The position numbers and the translations under genes are program-made. The notes beneath the pieces were generated by a model. The model was not told the DNA's origin, ran no database searches, and was given only the letters and a program-made list of their open reading frames with translations. Below are positions 39,915 to 41,433 of a DNA stretch of 41,433 bases, piece after piece. This DNA is from Pseudomonadota bacterium (GTDB lineage Bacteria > Pseudomonadota > Alphaproteobacteria > SMXQ01). The first letter of the stretch is position 1; every line of letters begins with the position of its first letter. Location of the stretch: positions 1 through 41,433 of the forward strand of contig JADFJG010000017.1 of assembly GCA_022566265.1 (NCBI GenBank), given 5' to 3'.

Positions 39915-41024
39915 GTGATCGAATTCCACCCCGCCGCCAGCATCTTCCCGCTGATGCGGGACGAGGCTTTCGAATCCCTCGTCGCCGACATCCGCGAACA
40001 CGGCCAGCTCGAGCCCATATCCCTGTTCGACGGCAAGATCATCGACGGGCGAAATCGATATCGGGCTTGCTTGGAGGCCGGCGTAGAGCCGAGATTCCGC
40101 CAGTACGAGGGCCCGGCAGAGTGGATCGTCCAGTTCATCCTTTCGGAAAACCTGGAACGCCGGCACCTTACGAGCGACCAGCGCGCGGCCTGTGCGGTCG
40201 AGGCCCTGGACTATGAGCGCCGGCTTGCCAAGGAGCGGCAGCAACAGGGCGGCAAACAGAAGGTTCCGCAAAAAATTGCGGAAGCTGACAGAAGCTCCGG
40301 TGAGGCCCGCCAACGAGTCGCCAAGCAGTTCAAGACCAACCGCACCTATGTCTCCCACCTGGCCAAGCTCAGGGATGAGGCCCCGGCCGATTTCGAAGCC
40401 GTGAAGGCGGGCGACAAGCGCCTTATCGACGTCAAGAATGAACGCCGGGCGGCAGACCTGGAGGAACAGCGCAGGGCCATAAACGACGGCGCCGTCGCGC
40501 TGCCTGAGGGGGTGTTCGAGGTTATCTGCATTGACCCCCCATGGCCCTATGGGAATGCCGACAGCTACAACGCCAACGGCTTCCGGGGCACCTGCCCTTA
40601 CCCTGAAATGGCGCTTGAGGAACTGGCCTCGCTAGAGCTGCCGGCCGCCGATGACTGCATTCTCTGGCTTTGGACGACGCATCGATTCCTGCCCGACGCT
40701 TTCCCGCTACTTCAAGGCTGGGGCTTCGAGCACAAGAACACCGTCACCTGGGTCAAGGACCGCATGGGGACAGGGCGGTGGCTTAGATCACAGTCCGAGT
40801 TCTGCATCATGGCGGTCAAAGGCAAGCCGGCCGTCACGCTAACGAACCAGACAACGGTGATCCACGGGGAGCGCCGCGAGCACAGCCGCAAGCCCGATGA
40901 GTTCTACCGGATGGTCGAGACCCTCTGTATCGGGCGCCGCCTGGACTACTTCTCGCGGGAGAAACGGCAAGGCTGGGAACAGTTCGGCGACCAGCCTGAG
41001 TTGTTCAAAAATGGGGCGTCGTAA
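39915..41024 (+). CDS. ParB N-terminal domain fused to MT-A70 adenine methyltransferase
   Basis: A 369-residue two-domain protein. The N-terminal part (1-80) is a ParB/Srx-like domain (FHPAASIFPLM, SLVADIREHGQ, IIDGRNRYRACLEAG at 42-56, ILSENLERRHL). A helix-turn-helix-like segment follows (about 130-160, RQRVAKQFKTNRTYVSHLAKL). The C-terminal MT-A70 domain has the catalytic DPPW (207-210) in VICIDPPWPYGN, an LWLWTT segment and WLRSQSEFCIMAVKG. MT-A70 enzymes methylate N6 of adenine in DNA or RNA. GTG 39915 is the preferred start; a TTG at 39909 overlaps the helicase stop. It could mark the element's own DNA against restriction or act on its origin, with the ParB part guiding specificity. Confidence 0.9.
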   Translation: MIEFHPAASIFPLMRDEAFESLVADIREHGQLEPISLFDGKIIDGRNRYRACLEAGVEPRFRQYEGPAEWIVQFILSENLERRHLTSDQRAACAVEALDYERRLAKERQQQGGKQKVPQKIAEADRSSGEARQRVAKQFKTNRTYVSHLAKLRDEAPADFEAVKAGDKRLIDVKNERRAADLEEQRRAINDGAVALPEGVFEVICIDPPWPYGNADSYNANGFRGTCPYPEMALEELASLELPAADDCILWLWTTHRFLPDAFPLLQGWGFEHKNTVTWVKDRMGTGRWLRSQSEFCIMAVKGKPAVTLTNQTTVIHGERREHSRKPDEFYRMVETLCIGRRLDYFSREKRQGWEQFGDQPELFKNGAS

Positions 41025-41396
41025 GGCGCTCAGGCATGGCTGTGAACCTTTGTGAACGGTATTCCTATTCCACCGTACGCGCGCGCGTAAGGCGATAAGC
41101 AGAACATGGTTCACCATCCTTCACACCAGGCTGATTCGAGCCCCTGGAGAGACGGCAGATAGGGCGTATCCAATACGCGCTGGCCTGGAAACCGGGCGCT
41201 CCTCGCCGCCGCCGCCAACAGCCGAGGAAACTGGGAAAAACAGTGTTTCTTAGGACAATTATCTGGACAGGACGTTTTCTATCCCCTATATGGAAGTAGC
41301 TCAGTGGCTAGTAACCACCGGGCAACCGCCGCAAATGGCCAACTGTAACCCCTGAAACTAGCCATATTGGCGGTCTGCTGAGCAAGGGCAGCCTCG
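41025..41396. other. Non-coding right part of the element
   Basis: No gene is recognised. It contains a TACGCGCGCGCGTA palindrome (41077-41090) and a GTAGCTCAGTGGCTAG stretch resembling a tRNA D-arm (near 41290) without the rest of a tRNA. It could contain the replication origin, since it follows the helicase operon. Confidence 0.4.
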
Positions 41397-41418
41397 ATAG
41401 GTGCAACAATAGGTGCAA
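41397..41418. repeat. Right cluster of ATAGGTGCAA repeats (probable integrase arm sites)
   Basis: Two perfect direct copies of ATAGGTGCAA at 41397-41406 and 41409-41418, with a 12-bp period. They are exact reverse complements of the repeat at 36055-36064, so the element has inverted repeat clusters near its ends, as expected for P and P' arms of an attachment site. Confidence 0.75.
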
Positions 41419-41433
41419 ACCCGTGGCCGACAT

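Larger units (their letters stand above)
35865..41433. mobile_element. Small integrative element in tRNA-Asn (right end beyond the window)
   Basis: Its left boundary is the tRNA-Asn fragment. It carries an integrase, an AlpA-like regulator, an unknown protein, an SF3 helicase and a ParB-MT-A70 fusion, all on the plus strand. TAGGTGCA-type repeats near both ends, in opposite orientation, look like integrase arm sites. The left repeats lie about 145 bp from the tRNA anticodon. If the right end is symmetric, the junction falls about 120-150 bp after the window, giving about 5.6 kb. There are no capsid, packaging or conjugation genes, so it is best described as a phage-satellite-like or plasmid-like integrated element. 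Confidence 0.75.

Noticed and set aside
41287-41345. tRNA-like stretch GTAGCTCAGTGGCTAGTAACCACC near the right edge
   Set aside because: It resembles a D-arm and, in opposite orientation, the anticodon arm of the tRNA-Asn fragment. No complete cloverleaf can be drawn, and the orientation is wrong for the expected intact tRNA.

Overview
The window is GC-rich DNA from what is most likely an uncultivated alphaproteobacterium, possibly Rhodospirillales-like. The assignment rests on gene content: hopanoid genes hpnA/hpnB, a TAXI-type TRAP transporter with fused permease, DsrE-family sulfur-carrier genes, and a type II secretion system (T2SS) with a PilN-type GspL and short GspM. Taxonomy is inferred from gene content and codon use, not from a marker gene.

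Layout. 1-5 kb: a secreted protein of unknown function, a membrane-anchored DsbA-like thiol oxidoreductase, a secreted metallo-beta-lactamase-fold protein with a degraded metal site, and a leftward operon of three DsrE-family proteins. 5.2-19.2 kb: a T2SS locus on the minus strand (gspD, gspC-like, gspM, gspL, then gspJ, I, H, G, F, E and the prepilin peptidase gspO). It is split between gspL and gspJ by about 3 kb carrying two plus-strand genes for secreted proteins: one frameshifted, one a right-handed beta-helix protein. No gspK is present. The two inserted proteins share their start region and upstream leader and are plausible T2SS cargo. 19.5-21.7 kb: hpnA and hpnB, convergent and overlapping by 4 bp. 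22.2-26.7 kb: an orphan ParB, a homoserine-dehydrogenase-like SAF-domain oxidoreductase, a class I cytochrome c, a small methyltransferase and a small lipoprotein. 27.1-28.9 kb: a three-gene membrane cluster with an ExbB/MotA/TolQ-like subunit, an ExbD-like subunit with an unusual periplasmic domain, and an unrecognised membrane protein; this is a candidate undescribed energy-transducing complex. 29-32 kb: an MFS exporter divergent from an AraC regulator with a dyad between them, and a metallophosphoesterase-fold protein lacking several metal ligands. 32.3-35.3 kb: a TAXI TRAP transporter operon with operator-like palindromes upstream.

35.87-41.43 kb: one end, and nearly all, of a small integrative element. 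A 3' fragment of a tRNA-Asn gene marks the left junction. It is followed by inverted TAGGTGCA-type repeats, a P4-type tyrosine integrase, an AlpA-like regulator, an unknown protein, an SF3 (D5/P4-type) helicase and a ParB-MT-A70 methyltransferase fusion in a tight operon. The same repeats, in opposite orientation, recur at the very end of the window, so the right junction with the intact tRNA-Asn probably lies just beyond it. The element would then be only about 5.6 kb, with no capsid genes.

Six intergenic palindromic elements of two kinds are scattered through the first 20 kb: CACAGAG-rich (5.1, 10.5, 19.4 kb) and CAGAGGACAG-rich (0.25, 2.8, 3.8 kb). They are the most obvious non-coding structure in the window.
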